Source of the DNA: Ptychodera flava
Lineage: Eukaryota > Hemichordata > Enteropneusta > Ptychoderidae
Length of the DNA: 64,000 nt
NCBI RefSeq assembly: GCF_041260155.1
Contig: NC_091933.1
Location: 23,466,599 to 23,530,598, forward strand
Direction: 5' to 3'
How positions within the stretch are numbered: the first letter of the stretch is position 1; each line of letters opens with the position of its first letter. The translations under genes were made by a program, and so were the position numbers. Positions 36,554 through 51,500 of this stretch are shown here, piece after piece. A model generated the notes under the pieces. The model had not been told where the DNA came from and searched no databases. It saw only the letters and a list, made by a program, of their open reading frames with translations.

Positions 36554-39500
36554 ATGTTCAGTGCAATAGGAAAAGCAGTTAGTCGTTTTTTCAGCGGTGG
36601 AAATTGTGAAGATGCTGACTCTGGAGATAGCCTTTCTGACAAAAATCAGACTGTAAGAGTAACAGCTCCCTCTTCTGATATATCTTCTGAAGCTGGCGTT
36701 CAGAAATTTCCTCCAAGGAAAGATTGCAATGTCATAATCCAAAAAGGAGACCAGTCACATTGTAATGTCGTCAAACACATCACTGGTAGGGTCACTCATT
36801 TACATAGTGGCTACGGCCTGATTGATAATGACATCTACTTCAAGTTTGATACTGTCATTGGTGGGACGAGACCGTCAGTTGGTAGCCAGGTCCATGTCAC
36901 TGCTCACAGAGAGCATGACCAGGGGGGCTGGAAAGCAAGATCTGTGATGCCCTTCACAGAATGGGATGCCGATGTGAAAGAAACCCCCTCAAGACCTGTA
37001 GCTGAGACCCTGGTTGGCACCGTCACACAGACGTCCAAAGATGGAGGAACCATCAACAACAACGTAACATTCACTGCTGATGTCCTGCCTGCAGGCTATC
37101 AGCCATTTCGTGGTGACTGGGTGCAGTGCCAAACACAGACAAATGATATCACTTTGGATGTGACAGCAGTGTCTGTGCAGCCACTCAGAGAAAGGTCCTT
37201 TGAAGGAGAAGTGACGGCTTGTCTCCACAGCTACGGTGTGATCGATGGAGAGATTTACTTTTCCTTCCATGTCTGTCCCAGGAGTTACATCCCTAAGAAA
37301 GGAGACTGTGTGACTGGGACAGCTATTGAGAGCAAACAGAATGTTGGCAGCTGGAGAGCATTGTCTGTGCAGCCCAAATCATCACATGACTTTATTAGGT
37401 AGGAGTCTTTCATTCAGATGATCATGCCTTGCTCTATGTGACAATTTGAGCCTGGAAACTTTGCAGACTTTTATAACAAACCTTGTGATATGTTTTGGTT
37501 TTTTTGTTTGCTTTTGTGTGCATACTCGAGTGCTTGCTGCAAATTAATCAAAAGTTATCTTTATCTATGCTAGTTGCCACAGCATGTAGAGTATACCAAG
37601 AAATGAATGGTACCGGTACATCATACACAGCATGTCCACATTGATTTCTAACATTTTCAGTGTGTTGCATTGACTACAGGAAAAAATCCAACTCTGGGAA
37701 TTAGTTCCAGAATTATTTCCAGTCAGTCAGTCATCAGTGCATCCAGCTTCCACATCGAGCAGCCTGATATTCCACTCAAAAGTAAACTAATTTATGGTTT
37801 TTGTGCAGAGACATTGACAATGATTCGGTGTGTGTTGTAGGTCCGTGGACAGGAGACTCTCATCACTACCAGCCAGCAACTTAGCTAAACTCTTGGAAAA
37901 CAAAGGAGGAATTGCTATCTCCACGCCCTTAACTTTTGGAAAACTGAAAGTGGGAGAAGAGAAATACATCACCGTCTGGATAAAGTAAGTGTCCAATCAA
38001 TATCCATTATCCTTATTATCCTGGAAATAGTATCAGGATCTCTCCCAGGAGTAAAAGCAATATTCTTTGACACCCTTCATGGTTGACTAAGCATCATACC
38101 TTTGTGAATCGTTTGATTGCTATGATAGTTGAAACCTGTCACCCCTTCCCCCCATTTCCCTGTATGTAGATCCATCCACCTTATCAGAAACAAAAGGACC
38201 ATACCAGAGTTTTGTGTGAAAGGGGTCATAGTGATACTTATCATCAGTGGACAGGCTATTTCAATGTACCCTTCTCACATTTTTCATATATTTCATTATT
38301 TTACCTGTCTGTGTTTACTTTCTCTGTCACCTCTAATCACTGACTTATTATTCCCTTTCAGTTTCCTTTTTCTTTTGCAAGCAGAGTGATCTTTGAAACG
38401 TTCTTTGCAATTGATTATATCACATCATATGGTACATTACAAGAAATGCACAAGCATATTATTTCAATTTTTTTCGGAAAGAGAAATCTTGTGTTCTTAG
38501 ATAATCGACAACAACAGTGCTGAAAATTGTGTTTTCACCCAGTGACAAATAAAAACTACTCCTCTATACATCTTTTCATTAACATCTGGTGCCATACTTT
38601 ACCACAGGAACAACAGTCTGTCTCCAAGGAGTCTTCGAGGATGTAAAATCATCAGCACAGACATCCAGTTGAAGTTTGAAATTCCAAATGTCAATCAACC
38701 ATGTGGCCAAGTGACTCTGAAACAGAATAGCTTTCCAGTTCTGAACATCATCATTTATCCACAGACGTCCGTGTATGTGAACGTTATATGTAATGCAAGG
38801 TATTTATCTGTATTGGTTCTTTGATATTATGTATCAACAGAGGGCGCTTTACAGAATATATTTGTTTTGAGTGAAATGATATAGTTGGCAAATGAAAGCC
38901 AGTTCAGGGCTTAATTCAGTTGTCATCAATATAACACAATACATTACTTTTATTAATCTTCGCGGAGAAATTACCATGTCTGCTTCATAACAATCCAGCA
39001 ACAAACAACAGAAAGTCAAGCGCATTCACACACAAACATAAAATGTAAGAAAAACATACTTGAAACATACTTGCTTAAAAATCTGCCCAGCTTGATTAAA
39101 AATTGCAGTCTAAAATAGCTTTTTGAGCAAAAGAATACTTATTACGCTGTGTGCACGCAAAGGGCACTCTAAATCCGCCACTTCTTTCGATATGATGATT
39201 ATCAAATTCTAATGGATGTAGCACTGGACATTGCACACATACAGATTTCTTTTACAAGTTGAATACTTGGCATTCAGACATGATTTTAGGACAAAGCCAA
39301 AACTTTATGAACATTTATGCAGTAAAACACATCACAGGTTACAGCTGAGGCAGCCTGAACAATCTGAATTGTAATAAAACTTTTTCTTTTTTTCTTATTT
39401 AACATGATTAGTAGCAGGAAACGACAAGAACTTTGCATAGTTACAGTAATTCTGACCATATTACATGGAGCATCAATATAATGCAAGGCATCAAAGTATT

Positions 39501-42500
39501 ACATTTGCACTGAAAATAAACCTCAACACAGCTGGAGAGATCATTAGTGGAGACCCAGAAGAGTCTTTCTGTTAGTATTCTTGACTACAAGTTCAAGGTA
39601 GAGCATGCATATTTGTTTCATTCCATTCACTGGATTGGTAACATGTTCTTCACCAAAACTAGGTTCTGAGGGTTAAATCTTATAACTTCCCACTAAGGGT
39701 TTTTATTACATTTTGCCCAGCCTCCTAGGTCGTCACAGTCAGTTAGCAGTGTTCGATTTTGGTATTTTCACCATTGGAAGACGTGTTGAATTTGAAGTTG
39801 AGGACCCCCAGCAAACAGCACTTGCCCAGCGTCAGCCGTTTCAAGTGAGTTCCAAATATTCCAGATTCTGCCAATCACAGAGAGGAAAAAGAGGAAGAGG
39901 GGATAGACAGGGATTACCTAGTGATCAATGGATCATGCCTGGTGAACGACCAATAAGGTAGGTGTAGATTAAAGTGAAAATAAGTGTGTCATGATACTGG
40001 ACAGTGTCCTTTCATGAGAAAAAGCCTCTGTTGATTTGCCAGATGTATGCTGGAGGTAAAAAATGCCAGATATTCATTCTGTAGGGATTTTCTCAGGGGG
40101 CACAACACCAGTTGGATAAGACCCTTATCAAGGTTTAATAGGAGTGAAATATTTTCATAGTGGCATACTAATTGATTTTTCCATACACAGATTTTTGCAT
40201 ATCTGGGGACAAAATCTACCTGCCCCTCTTGGCATTGTGGTGATAGTAGGATGATGGTAGGAGGACCAATTTTTCACCCATTGCAGAATTATCTTCCCTA
40301 GATAGTCTCCATTCTAAGGCTTTTCATTTCTGACCAGACAGTTTGTATGACTTTGGAAAACATGATCTTTTTCTTGTTTTGTTTTTTTTTCTCTTCCAGA
40401 GTGAAAAATGTAATACTACCAGTGAAATTATCCCAGTATTTCATTCCCATGGAGCTCAGAGAGAGTGTCAGTGATGGACAAGATTTGAGTAGGATAAGAC
40501 CTGAACTCTCACAGGTATGGGATACTAAACATACTCTATCCTGCATGGATGTAAATAATTGATCTTACAGCTTTGAAAAAAAGTAGAAAATATTTCAGGT
40601 TCTATTTATTATGTAAAAAATAAAATGTGCCAGTCAATAAATCCCATGTTTTTAGCTACTATAGACTATAGTCTATAGAAGCTATTGGGATGGGTATCCG
40701 TCCGGCGTCAGTCTGTATGTATGTATGTATGTATGTATGTATGTATGTATGTCCGTTTGTGAGGCGTCCGTCCACTCAAATATCTTGAGAACCGCAGTAC
40801 TTACTGATTTGATATTTGTTGTGTAGATTAAAAATATGATTTTGAGAAACAATTTTTTTTAATTTTTGATATTGTTGAAAATAGGCAAATTAGCGCCAAA
40901 AAAGTCGTTTTGGTAAAAAATCTTCTTCTCAAACCGCTGGTCAGACAGCTTTGTTATTTGGTATACAGGTCCCAAGGGATAACCCAACTTAGATTTGTTC
41001 AAATTGTGATGAAATATTCAAATGTGTATTTTTAAGGAATTTTTTATCATTTTGGTCAAAATTTGACTTACATTGTATGTAATTCTTGTACTGTATAAAC
41101 CCTATCAATTCACCCAGAAAAAATAATTAATATGATTTTAAATAATTGAATTAATTAGGAAATCATCAAAGCCAAAATAATTTTAGTGTAGAATTATTAG
41201 AAAGTTCAACTTTTTTGACAGTTCATAGTGAAATGCTTACCATCTTGGAGGATTAAAACATGTAAAGGCAACTTTCCTGAATCCCAACTTTGACATATTC
41301 TGAACCGTCATATATTGTGCTCTGTATGTTATCTAAAAGAAATTGCTCATAATAGTTTGTCATGATAGGGTGGTCAAATAAATAGAGATAGAGAAAGTTC
41401 TAATTTCCATTTATGGTTGACTTGGTAAGGATAAAATAAAATTACTTTTTGAGGAAAAAATAGAGTGGTCAATTAAAAGAGTGGTCAAAGTGATGGGGTT
41501 TTTATGGTAAAGCTGGGCTGTAAGATTCCTCATGTGCTATTTATAGCAATTATGCAATCTGTGTAAACAGTGCAATGAAAGTGTTACATGATTCCTTATA
41601 ATGCTTTTGATGACCTTGAACTTCTTAAGTTTCAAACATTTGTCTCTTCTGTGTGCTTTCTTTGATTACCTACAGGCTCAACTTATTCACAGAACTTATT
41701 TGCAATGTTAATTTGAAAGTTAAAATGTTCTTGGTTAATAGGATGAAAATACTGAGATTAAACCAGCTGAAGATTTCTTATAACCTAACAGATATGCTGT
41801 TTTTTTATGACGTAAATCTTGATAAGCAAGTCTTGTTTACTTTAATTAGAATGTAATTAACTCTCATTTATTAGCTACTATAGACTAATATAGTATGTAT
41901 GCATGTATGTATGTATGTCCGTTTGTGAGGCGTCCGTCCACTCAAATATCTTGAGAACTGCAGTACTTACTGATTTGATATTTGTTGTGTAGATAAAATA
42001 TATGATTTTGAGAAACAATTTTTTTAATTTTTTGATATTGTTGAAAATAGGCAAATTAGCGCCAAAAAAGGCGTTTTTGGTAAAAAATCTTCTTCTTTAT
42101 AACCACTGGTCAGACAGCTTTGTTATTTGGTATACAGGTCCCTAGGGATAACCCAACTTAGATTTGTTAAAATTGTGATGAAATATGCAAATGTGTATTT
42201 TTAAGGAATTTTTTTTCCATTTTTGGTCAGGCCATCCTGAAATGAGCTATCAAAGATATCCACCTTCTTCATCAATACATGTGTCACAAAAGTTATTCTC
42301 TACATAACACAGCAGAGCTCTGTCAACTGTTGAGTTGCTTGTTTTTTCAAAATTGCTGGTCAGACAGCTTTAATATTCATTGGTTTACAAGTCCCTAGGA
42401 TTACCTTAGTGAGATAATTTCATACAGTCAAGAAATACTTAATTTTGTATCCATGTCTATAGTAGCTTCAGGACTTTGGCCCTATGTTTATATATTATGC

Positions 42501-45500
42501 CCAGAGCAACTGTATTGCGTCACAAAATTCACCTTGTGAGAATGCATATTTATTTGAATAATGCCTCTCATTGTAGTTCAGAGAAAAGTTTTAATGACAA
42601 GAAACACCTGGTCTGCTTTGCAACATCTCTTTTGCAACATCTCCTACCAACAAGCTACAAACGTCCTAGCTGCTGCAAATTGCCAGAAACACCTTGTTTT
42701 TACCCGTGGTATATACCTTACCGAGTACACAAGGAATGTTGTCCAATGATCCTTTTATATTTGACAATAATTTACAGATGGTGTATTTAATATTTACTAT
42801 TCATGAAAGAAGTGAATGACCTGGTATTTGACAGAATTCACATCAGGTCATTTTGAACCATCCACAGCAGACGTGAACCAATCACTGAAAGCTCACACAT
42901 TCCATCATGTGTATCATAGCATTGTTATTCGAATCCTGACAGGACCTTTGCCTTCAAAACTATTCTTCATATTTCTCAACATTACTGCATTTAGAAGAAA
43001 TGCAAATGGAGATTGACATAAGAGATTTTGACTTGGAGAAGGTAAGAGTAGTTGTCCTTCTTTTAGACAGCCCTTTACAGAAAGAAAAGATGTCTGCCCT
43101 TTGATATATTCTTTATCATTCACAATTGTAGCTCCCATGTGACAGTTGATAGTATGGCACAAAAGTAGGAACATATCGAAGTCTGTTATCTCTTGAATAT
43201 TTGTATGTGTGTGTGTGTGTGTGCATATTCATATCCTGGGCCCCATTTTCTGCTTTTGGCCTTCGTCCACACACCGTCTGGCCTCGAGATCCACTTTTAG
43301 CGCCTTAGAATAAAAAAACAGCTCATTTGAAAGTGAATCATCTCCAGGAGAGATGATGATGTCACTTTCGTCCCTTTGAAAGTCAATCAGTCCAAATGTT
43401 CCTCTCATGAGAGGAACACCCATTTAATTATAGGCCAATTATGAGATGAACATTTTGACTGATGAACTTTCAAAGGGACACCAGTGAAATCATCATCTCT
43501 CCTGAAGAACATTTGTTTCAAATGAGCTGTTTTTTCATTCTACGGAGCTAAAAGTAGATCTCAAGGACAGACGGAGTGTAGACGAAGTCCAGGCTAATGT
43601 ATTCATTCATGCATGCATGTATGTATGCAGGTGTGTATGTATGTACGTATGTATCCAGAAAGAAGACAATAAGTGATGAAAATGAGTTCCAGCCATCATA
43701 TATTTACAAGACTGCTTTCACTGGGCTTTACAGAGATATGATGTACTGATATCTTGTCAGTGACAAGTAATTAGATGTGTTTTTTGCCCATGAATAAGTG
43801 AGCATGAAACCACTGAATGAATACTTGGTGTTACAAGTACTGGCCTGGCAGAGGGTAGACCCTCTGTGTTAGTTGGTGATAAGGTTATACTCAGTGTACC
43901 GGATGGAGTGAATGGTAGCCCACAGTATGAAGGATTTGTACATGAAGTAAGTGAAAATATGTGAGTCTTCTCTTGTTCAAGGTCCAATTTCTTGTATTTT
44001 CAATACTGCTGGTGACTGAGTTTTGTTTTCTGATAACTGAACATAGGATCACATTCTTTACAGATGCCTATTTTATTGCAGTTGAGCTATTTGCTCGTTC
44101 TTTTAAGTTTGTGTGCAATTGCACATGTTTCACGTTCACAGTCGGAAGTATATCACATCCATCATGCTTCACTTCTTCCTTGGTACATGTGGGTTTAAAG
44201 TGTAGTTTTACCATTTCATTCTTGTGTATTTATTTATTTATTTATTAACTTATAGTGTCAAGATTTCTGCCATAGTCCATAGTCGATAGAATTCAGCTTT
44301 CATTGTATAATATTCCTGATAGCATAAGGCCATTTGTAATTGACAGCTGAACTGCCAACTGTAACCAATAGTTTGCAGTGATCAACCAAACCTTTAAGTT
44401 CATTCACTCAACTCAAAATACACAATGTCCCAAGAATTCACAAATTCATAGTGTCAATTTAGTCCAACGACTTTGTTTTTATGACAGGTGCTGAGTGAGG
44501 AATTGCTGTTGAAGTTTCATCCTGAATTCCATCAGCGATACAAAGGAGAGGAATATGATGTTATGTTTACATTCAACAGGTATGTCTTGGTTTTTTTGTC
44601 ATGCTGAGGGAGACCATCTTTTGTTCTCTGTTCTGTGATTCCAGTATGATACAAGATTATGTTCACACACTGGACTTCCAGATGGGGCAACCCACACTGG
44701 ATAATACTTTATTTTGCCTGTAGTGTTTGCAGTACCGGTACAGTCGTGCAACACATGCTCACTTCCATGCAAAGTTGACCTGTTTCACACAATCTGATAC
44801 TGCCTTGTACATTTTATATCTCAGAGTTTCATAAGATCTTGTCACCAGCTTGAAAATCATTCATGAGTCCTGATGGGTACAATTTGCAATTTTCTAAACA
44901 AGATACATGTACATGTACATACACCTGGAATGGCCAACAAGTTTGCACAGTGGTCAATTTCTAACCTTTTAATGAAAAATTAAGCAAGGCAATCCTGTCG
45001 TGCATACAGTGCAAGCAAGATTCACCGTGGCACATCAGAGTAAATTTAAGAATAACATATATAATATACAGTGTATTTTGTGAAATTGTAGACTGTGAAA
45101 TTATTATTTTTGTCAGCTGAGGAAATTAGCAAAAAAGCCTTTGAAAAAATATTTTCTAAAACTTGTGAAACATTTATTTTCCAATCAATCAGGGCTGTTT
45201 TACGTAGATGCCATCAAGCCGTTGAATTTGCCAGAAATGTGGGTGAACAAGGTAGGAATGTGTATGAGCGTCACCTCTGGTCTCATGTCTTCTGTGTATA
45301 TAATATATTCCTGTCTTTTCATTTCATTAACAATAAGCCTATCATTTCTAAGTAATTTCTTTAGTTGTGTTGGATAAAATGGCAACCAGCATGATGAGGT
45401 GCTCTTTTTTGAAAAGGTTTTGTGACAGATACAGGAATAAGTAGCAATGTTTATGACCAGTTTATACCTCCTTGACTGTTTACATTGTCACTATCATCTT

Positions 45501-48500
45501 TCTTCAAATGAAATGTTCTCCAAATGTAAAATTCACTCAGTAAGAACACTTCATGGGCTTTAAATTATCTATGTACATTAGCCATTTTGATAAATTCCAT
45601 TATGTTTTAGTCTTTACCAGATAAATATTAAATTAATGAGGTTTGTATATGTATGCTATTCATAATTGTTGTGGGATAGTATACCATGATATTTCAATTG
45701 GTTCATCTACAGTCATTTTGCGCTACCAATGACAGCATGGTAGTTTCTGACACTTTCTCTGTGTGCATTTGAGGAATTTGTCTTCTCATTTTTTTATCAT
45801 CTTCATTCACAGTGCTTTTTCCAACAGCCAGTGGCATTGAAATCACCCCAGTGGAGTTTGGCTGCCATAAAAAACTTGCAGTGGAAGAATAAATCACAAG
45901 AATTGACAAGATGTCGTGTGGCTACAGAGATGATAAATGTATCAGACATTTTAGCTCTTCACAGATTTAGCAACTTTGCTGTAAAGGACAAAACTTCCAT
46001 GTTCCAGTGCAACCAGCACACACAAGCAGATAGGATCATGGGTGTGTTGTTGAACACGTCAATGGTCTCCACATGGCGCCCTTTTTCAATACTCATTTGA
46101 ATGAAAGGCAGAGGTCAACAGTCTTCAGAATCTTGGAGGGACGGGCCAGACCCACACCCTATGTGATATTTGGACCACCAGGTATGTCAATTTATAGGTA
46201 TGATATTATAGCTTTGTCACTGTGTACAATTTTGCGTCAGAACTGGTTTTCTAATGCTGTGTTTACCTACAGCAGTGATGTGTCAGGTGTATCATGAAAC
46301 AGTCAAGTTCAACATTCTTAACATCTTCTGAAGTTTGTAGCACTAATATAGCTACAAATGCAGTCTGTGAAAGCTGTAAGTATGTAATAGTATCTTTGCA
46401 ATGACAGGCGGGTACATAAACCAACTTAAGTCACATCAGTAAACTACCATTTCTTTTCACTGGGCGTAAATGTCTGAGATATATACTCTCCTCATGTTTG
46501 TTAGCTCATAGCAAAATGAAATGTTTTTGCTTCCATGAACACAGTTTTTTCAGAATAATTTTGCCTTTACCATTTACTAATTAAAAATGATTTTGGTAGA
46601 AAGTAATATTAGCATACACTGTCCCTTCCCAAACATTTTAGTTTTTACAACATATTGAATGCCAAATGTCTGTTTCAGGCACTGGAAAGACTGTTACCTT
46701 AGTTGAAGCTATTCTACAAGTATTCAGTTACATTCCATCAAGCAGAATTATTGTGTGTGCTCCTTCAAACAGTGCGGCTGATTTGCTGGTATGTACAGGT
46801 CTTTGACCATTTAGCCATTTTTGCTTAACATATCCCTGCCTTAGTTCATCCAGTAACATACCTTGAAATATACAGATTTGTGTGGGTTGTTCATGAGGAT
46901 TAATTCTTAATTATCAAGTCCATGTAATATTCTGATGCATATGTTCAAAATGTGAAAATTAAATCTGGAAAGTATTAAAACTAGGTTTTGCATCCATCAA
47001 ACTACCAGTACGTGCAAAATTGGCTGAATGAAAGTATTGTCAACAGCTGTGAAGTAGTGAATCCAAAACAATGATTCCATACAGCTTGAAACTTTTGTCA
47101 TCCGTAATCCTGGCTTTGTTGGGTAGATGTTGTACCTGCAAAGTTGCTCAAAATTTGCAAATCTCTTCCTTATGTACACCTCCCTCGTCTAAATTCGATA
47201 GGCCGAAAGACTGCATGAAAGTGGTCGAGTGAAGCTGTCAGATATGTCAAGACTGAATGGTTTTCAAAGGCATGAGGAGGTAAGACATTGCAAGTTGTCA
47301 GTACATGATGGCAACTGTTCATGTTTAAAGTGTAAAATGATATTGATGCAGAGATCCAATTGATGACCTTCAAGCAACGATTGCTAACTTACTTAGTCTA
47401 TGGTGGTGTAAGACAGTCAGAAACAAGTGATCTGCTTTAGTACCAGTTTACGTAATACCATTTTTAGCTCCCATAGCCATATGTATATATGGCAATGGAA
47501 GCTATTCTTATAGGCTAGGAAATGTCTGTATGTATGTATGTCTGTATGTCTGTATGTCTGTACGTCTGTATGTCTGTATGTCTGTATGTCTGTCCGTCAA
47601 CATCAAAACTCCAAAACCGCTGTACATTTCATCTTGATATTTGGTGTGTACATGGATGATGGGCTGTAGATGAGATTTTGTTCAAATGAAGTTGTCATTG
47701 CCAAAATATGCAAATTAAGTGAAAAAATGTAAAAACAGTCAAAATTGAAAAAACTCAATAACCACTGAGCAGATTACATGAAAAATTAGCATGTAAGTAC
47801 TTTGGGCTGACATGAAATGATTGTGCACATCTTGGGTCAGTATCTTGGACTTGCTATTTTTCATGAATTTTTTGTAATTTTCTCCCATTTTTGGTCAAAA
47901 ATCTCCTGCTCTGAAACCACAAGTCCGATTGATTTGAAACTTGGTATGGAAGTGCATAGGAGTGACCTTTCCCAAATTTGGGCAAATCGTGGTGAAATTT
48001 GCATATTTTTAGTTTACACGTCCATAGACTCCCATGTATAAGGCAGATCTCCATAGACTCCCATGTATAAGGCCACGAAAAATAAAAATTTAGTTTCTCA
48101 TCGTATTCATATTGCAAAAAGGATGCAGTGACACAATTTTTAGTCCCCACAGATGAAGTCCAGTGAGCTTATAGATTGGGTCATGTCCGTCTGTTCGTCC
48201 ATCCGTAAGTCCATCCGTTCACGCATATATCTCGGATATTTTGACAAAATGTCATGTGACCTTGATGACCTTTGATCTCAAATATACATATTTGTCCATA
48301 ACTCAGTAACCACAAGTGCTACCACCCTTCATGTATGGTATGATGGGACACCTTATGACGCCACATATTGTACCTCATTAATTATGCACATATCTAATTT
48401 TGAGCGAGCCAATAGAGCTAGAGGTCTGATTTTTGGTATATAGGGATAACTTAGCAAAACAATTTTTTTGACAAAATGTCACGTGACCTCGGTGACCTTT

Positions 48501-51500
48501 GACCTCAAATATACATATTTGTCCATAACTCAGTAACCACAAGTGCTACAGCCTTCATGTATGGTATGATGGGACACCTTATGACGCCACATATCGTACC
48601 TCATTAATTATGCGCATATCTAATTTTGAGCGAGCCAATAGAGCTAGAGGTCTGATTTTTGGTATATAGGGATAACTTAGCAATACAATTTTTTAACAAA
48701 ATGTCACGTGACCTGGATGACCTTTGACCTCAAATATACATATTTGTCCATAACTCAGTAACCACAAGTGCTACACCCTTCATGTATGGTATGATGGGAC
48801 AGCTTTAATATGACGCCACATATTGTACCTCATTAATTATGCACATATCTAATTTTGAGCGAGCCAATAGAGCTAGAGGTCTGATTTTTGGTATGTAGGG
48901 ATAACTTAGCAAAACATTTTTTTGACAAAATGTCACGTGACCTCGGTGACCTTTGACCTCAAATATACATATTTTTCCATAACTCGGTAACCACAAGTGC
49001 TACACCCTTCATGTTTGGTATGATTGGACACCTTATGACGCCACATACTGTACCTCAATAATTATGCGCATATCTCATTCTGAGCGAGCCAATAGAGCTG
49101 GATGTCTGATTTTTGGTATATAGGGATAACTATAGGAGAGAAATTATTTGACCAAATGTCATGTGGCCTCGATGACCTTTTACCTAAAATATATGTTTAT
49201 GTCAATAAATAAGTGTTATGTCCTTTGTATTTAGTAGGATGGGAGACCTTATGACAACACACGCTTTACCTCATTAATTATGTACACATCTAATTCTGGG
49301 CAAGCGAATAGAGCTAGAGATCTGATTTTTTGGCATATAGGGATTAATTAGCAATATAATTTTTTTTTTCAAAATGTCATGTGACCTCGATGACCTTTGA
49401 CCTTGATTATACATATATATGCATATTTCAGTAACCACAAGTTCTATACCCTCCAATTTTGATAGGATATTAGACCTTAAGATGTCACATCTTGTACCTC
49501 ATTTATAATGCGCATATGTATTTCTTGGCTGGCCAATACTGCTAGAGGTCTGATCTTTTTTCCCGATTTAGAACCATAACTTAGACATGCCTCATGTGTT
49601 TCAAATTGGGAACAACGACATAGACCTATGTGCCCATAGATCTCAACATATACACTCCAGTGATACTTCTTAATGACCATATTTTCCTGCCCCATCAAGA
49701 CTAATACTCCTATTACAAGTGGGACTATGTCATTGTAAATGACTTGTTGAGTTAATGGTTGTATCACAGTATTCGATATATCTCATTCTGTATTTTTTCC
49801 ATTTTATATTCTGAATAATTACATTAAACATATTTCACTGTCTCCAGTACATTTCATTTAAGTATTTTCACTTCATGCACTTTATCCCTTTCACACATGT
49901 TCAAATATCTGACCAGAGAACAAACACTAAATAGTCCAGGATGGGAGCTACAGTGTCATTGACGCTATTTTTCAATACTGAAGGATCATGTCACCCGTGA
50001 CAATGCAGTTTTTCATTCACAAGCCACCACCACGATTGCCTTGAGATTTTGTCCTTTTCATATGTGAATTGTCTGTTGCTCATGTATGTGATAGAGGTAA
50101 GGATCCTATCAGAGCAAATTAAGGCATCCACATCACTGTCACTGATATTGTTAACCCTTTGAATCTGGCTCGGACATAAGTGTCCGATGACGTCATCGAG
50201 TACTAGGGGGTCAAGGTGCAAAGGGTTAAAGGCAATATAATGCAAGAGCACGTATGTCATTTGACCAGGTGGTATGGGATGTATAGGTATTGTGATGTCA
50301 GGTGTTATAACGATGGAATGTCATGCATTTGAGTCACCAACATTTGAACCGGATTTGTACAATATCAATTCTTTTCATATGGTAACAGACCGTATCGGAT
50401 GTGATAAAACCATACTGCAGTGATGGCAACAACCTTGAGCTTGTAGCTCACCACAGGATTGTCGTGTCCACCTGCGCCTCAGCTGGTATGCTGTATCAGT
50501 TAGGCCTAAAGTCAGGCCACTTCACACACGTATTTGTCGATGAGGCTGGACAGGCAACAGAACCAGAGTGCTTGATTGCTGTGGGTCTGGTAGCGGGAGA
50601 GGATGGACAGGTAAAACTGTGCACCTGTATATAACTGTATTTTGTGCTCAAAGTAATCGAAGTGACTGTTCTAGGTGAATCTGCATATGAATGGTTCCTT
50701 AAGATGAGAGGTCATAAAGCTCATGATGTGTCTGTATTTTGTCGAGCACCAAACACCAGCAAGAGCGAGAAAAAATTGAAACTATAATGGTAATCGGAGG
50801 GAACATGATAACTAGACATGCATGGAAATAAATGGGTGTAACTCTAATGCCAGGGTGTCAGTAGAATTCAAAAGGCAATGGCATCTTCATCAAAAGGTAT
50901 TTAACTTGGTTGTAAATCAGTAATGTTGTCTGGCTCTAACACCATTTTAATGGGGTACCCTCCATATCAACAAATACACTATGGAAAGCTAAAGTGGTAT
51001 CCGAGATTCAAAATCATGTATTTGTAGCTACATATCCTGACCCTAGCAGAAACATTGGATTACCATAATTCAGGTTGATAAGAGAGAGGAGCTCATTCCA
51101 TCATTGTACAATCGGTATGATATTATCAGTCAAGTAGTTTGGAGCAGCGGGAGAAGATGGACAGGATTTGCAAATATGAATCCGATATTCCAATCATCAG
51201 AATTTTGTCATGGAGAATTTGTATGTTAGATTGTTCTTGCAGGAGATCCAAGGCAGCTCGGACCAGTACTGACCAGCAAGGTAGCCATCAAGTATGGGCT
51301 GAATGTGTCCTTCCTTGAGAGACTGACGTCAAGACCGCCATATTGCAGGGATGAAGCGAAGTACAAAGCACATGGAAACTACAATCCATATTTGGTAAGA
51401 ACATCTTATGGGAATGTTTGGTCAGACCATGGATGGACATAATAACACTGTTACCAAAATATCATTATGCCCAAGTTAATATCATTTACAAAAACATAAT

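Noticed and set aside
42476-42790. 104-codon frame just after the copy 1 element
   Set aside because: Overlapping competing frames, no homology seen, and the known MOV10L1 exons on both sides join directly without a gap in the family alignment.
48238-49550. CRISPR-like regular repeat array
   Set aside because: Units are 220-232 bp of continuous tandem repeat without spacers, in an intron of an animal gene.
51240-51243. Acceptor TTCTTGCAG/GAGATCC for MOV10L1
   Set aside because: The CAG is coding (IVLAGDP); the real acceptor is ATGTTAG at 51,229, which keeps helicase motif III whole and the phase at zero.
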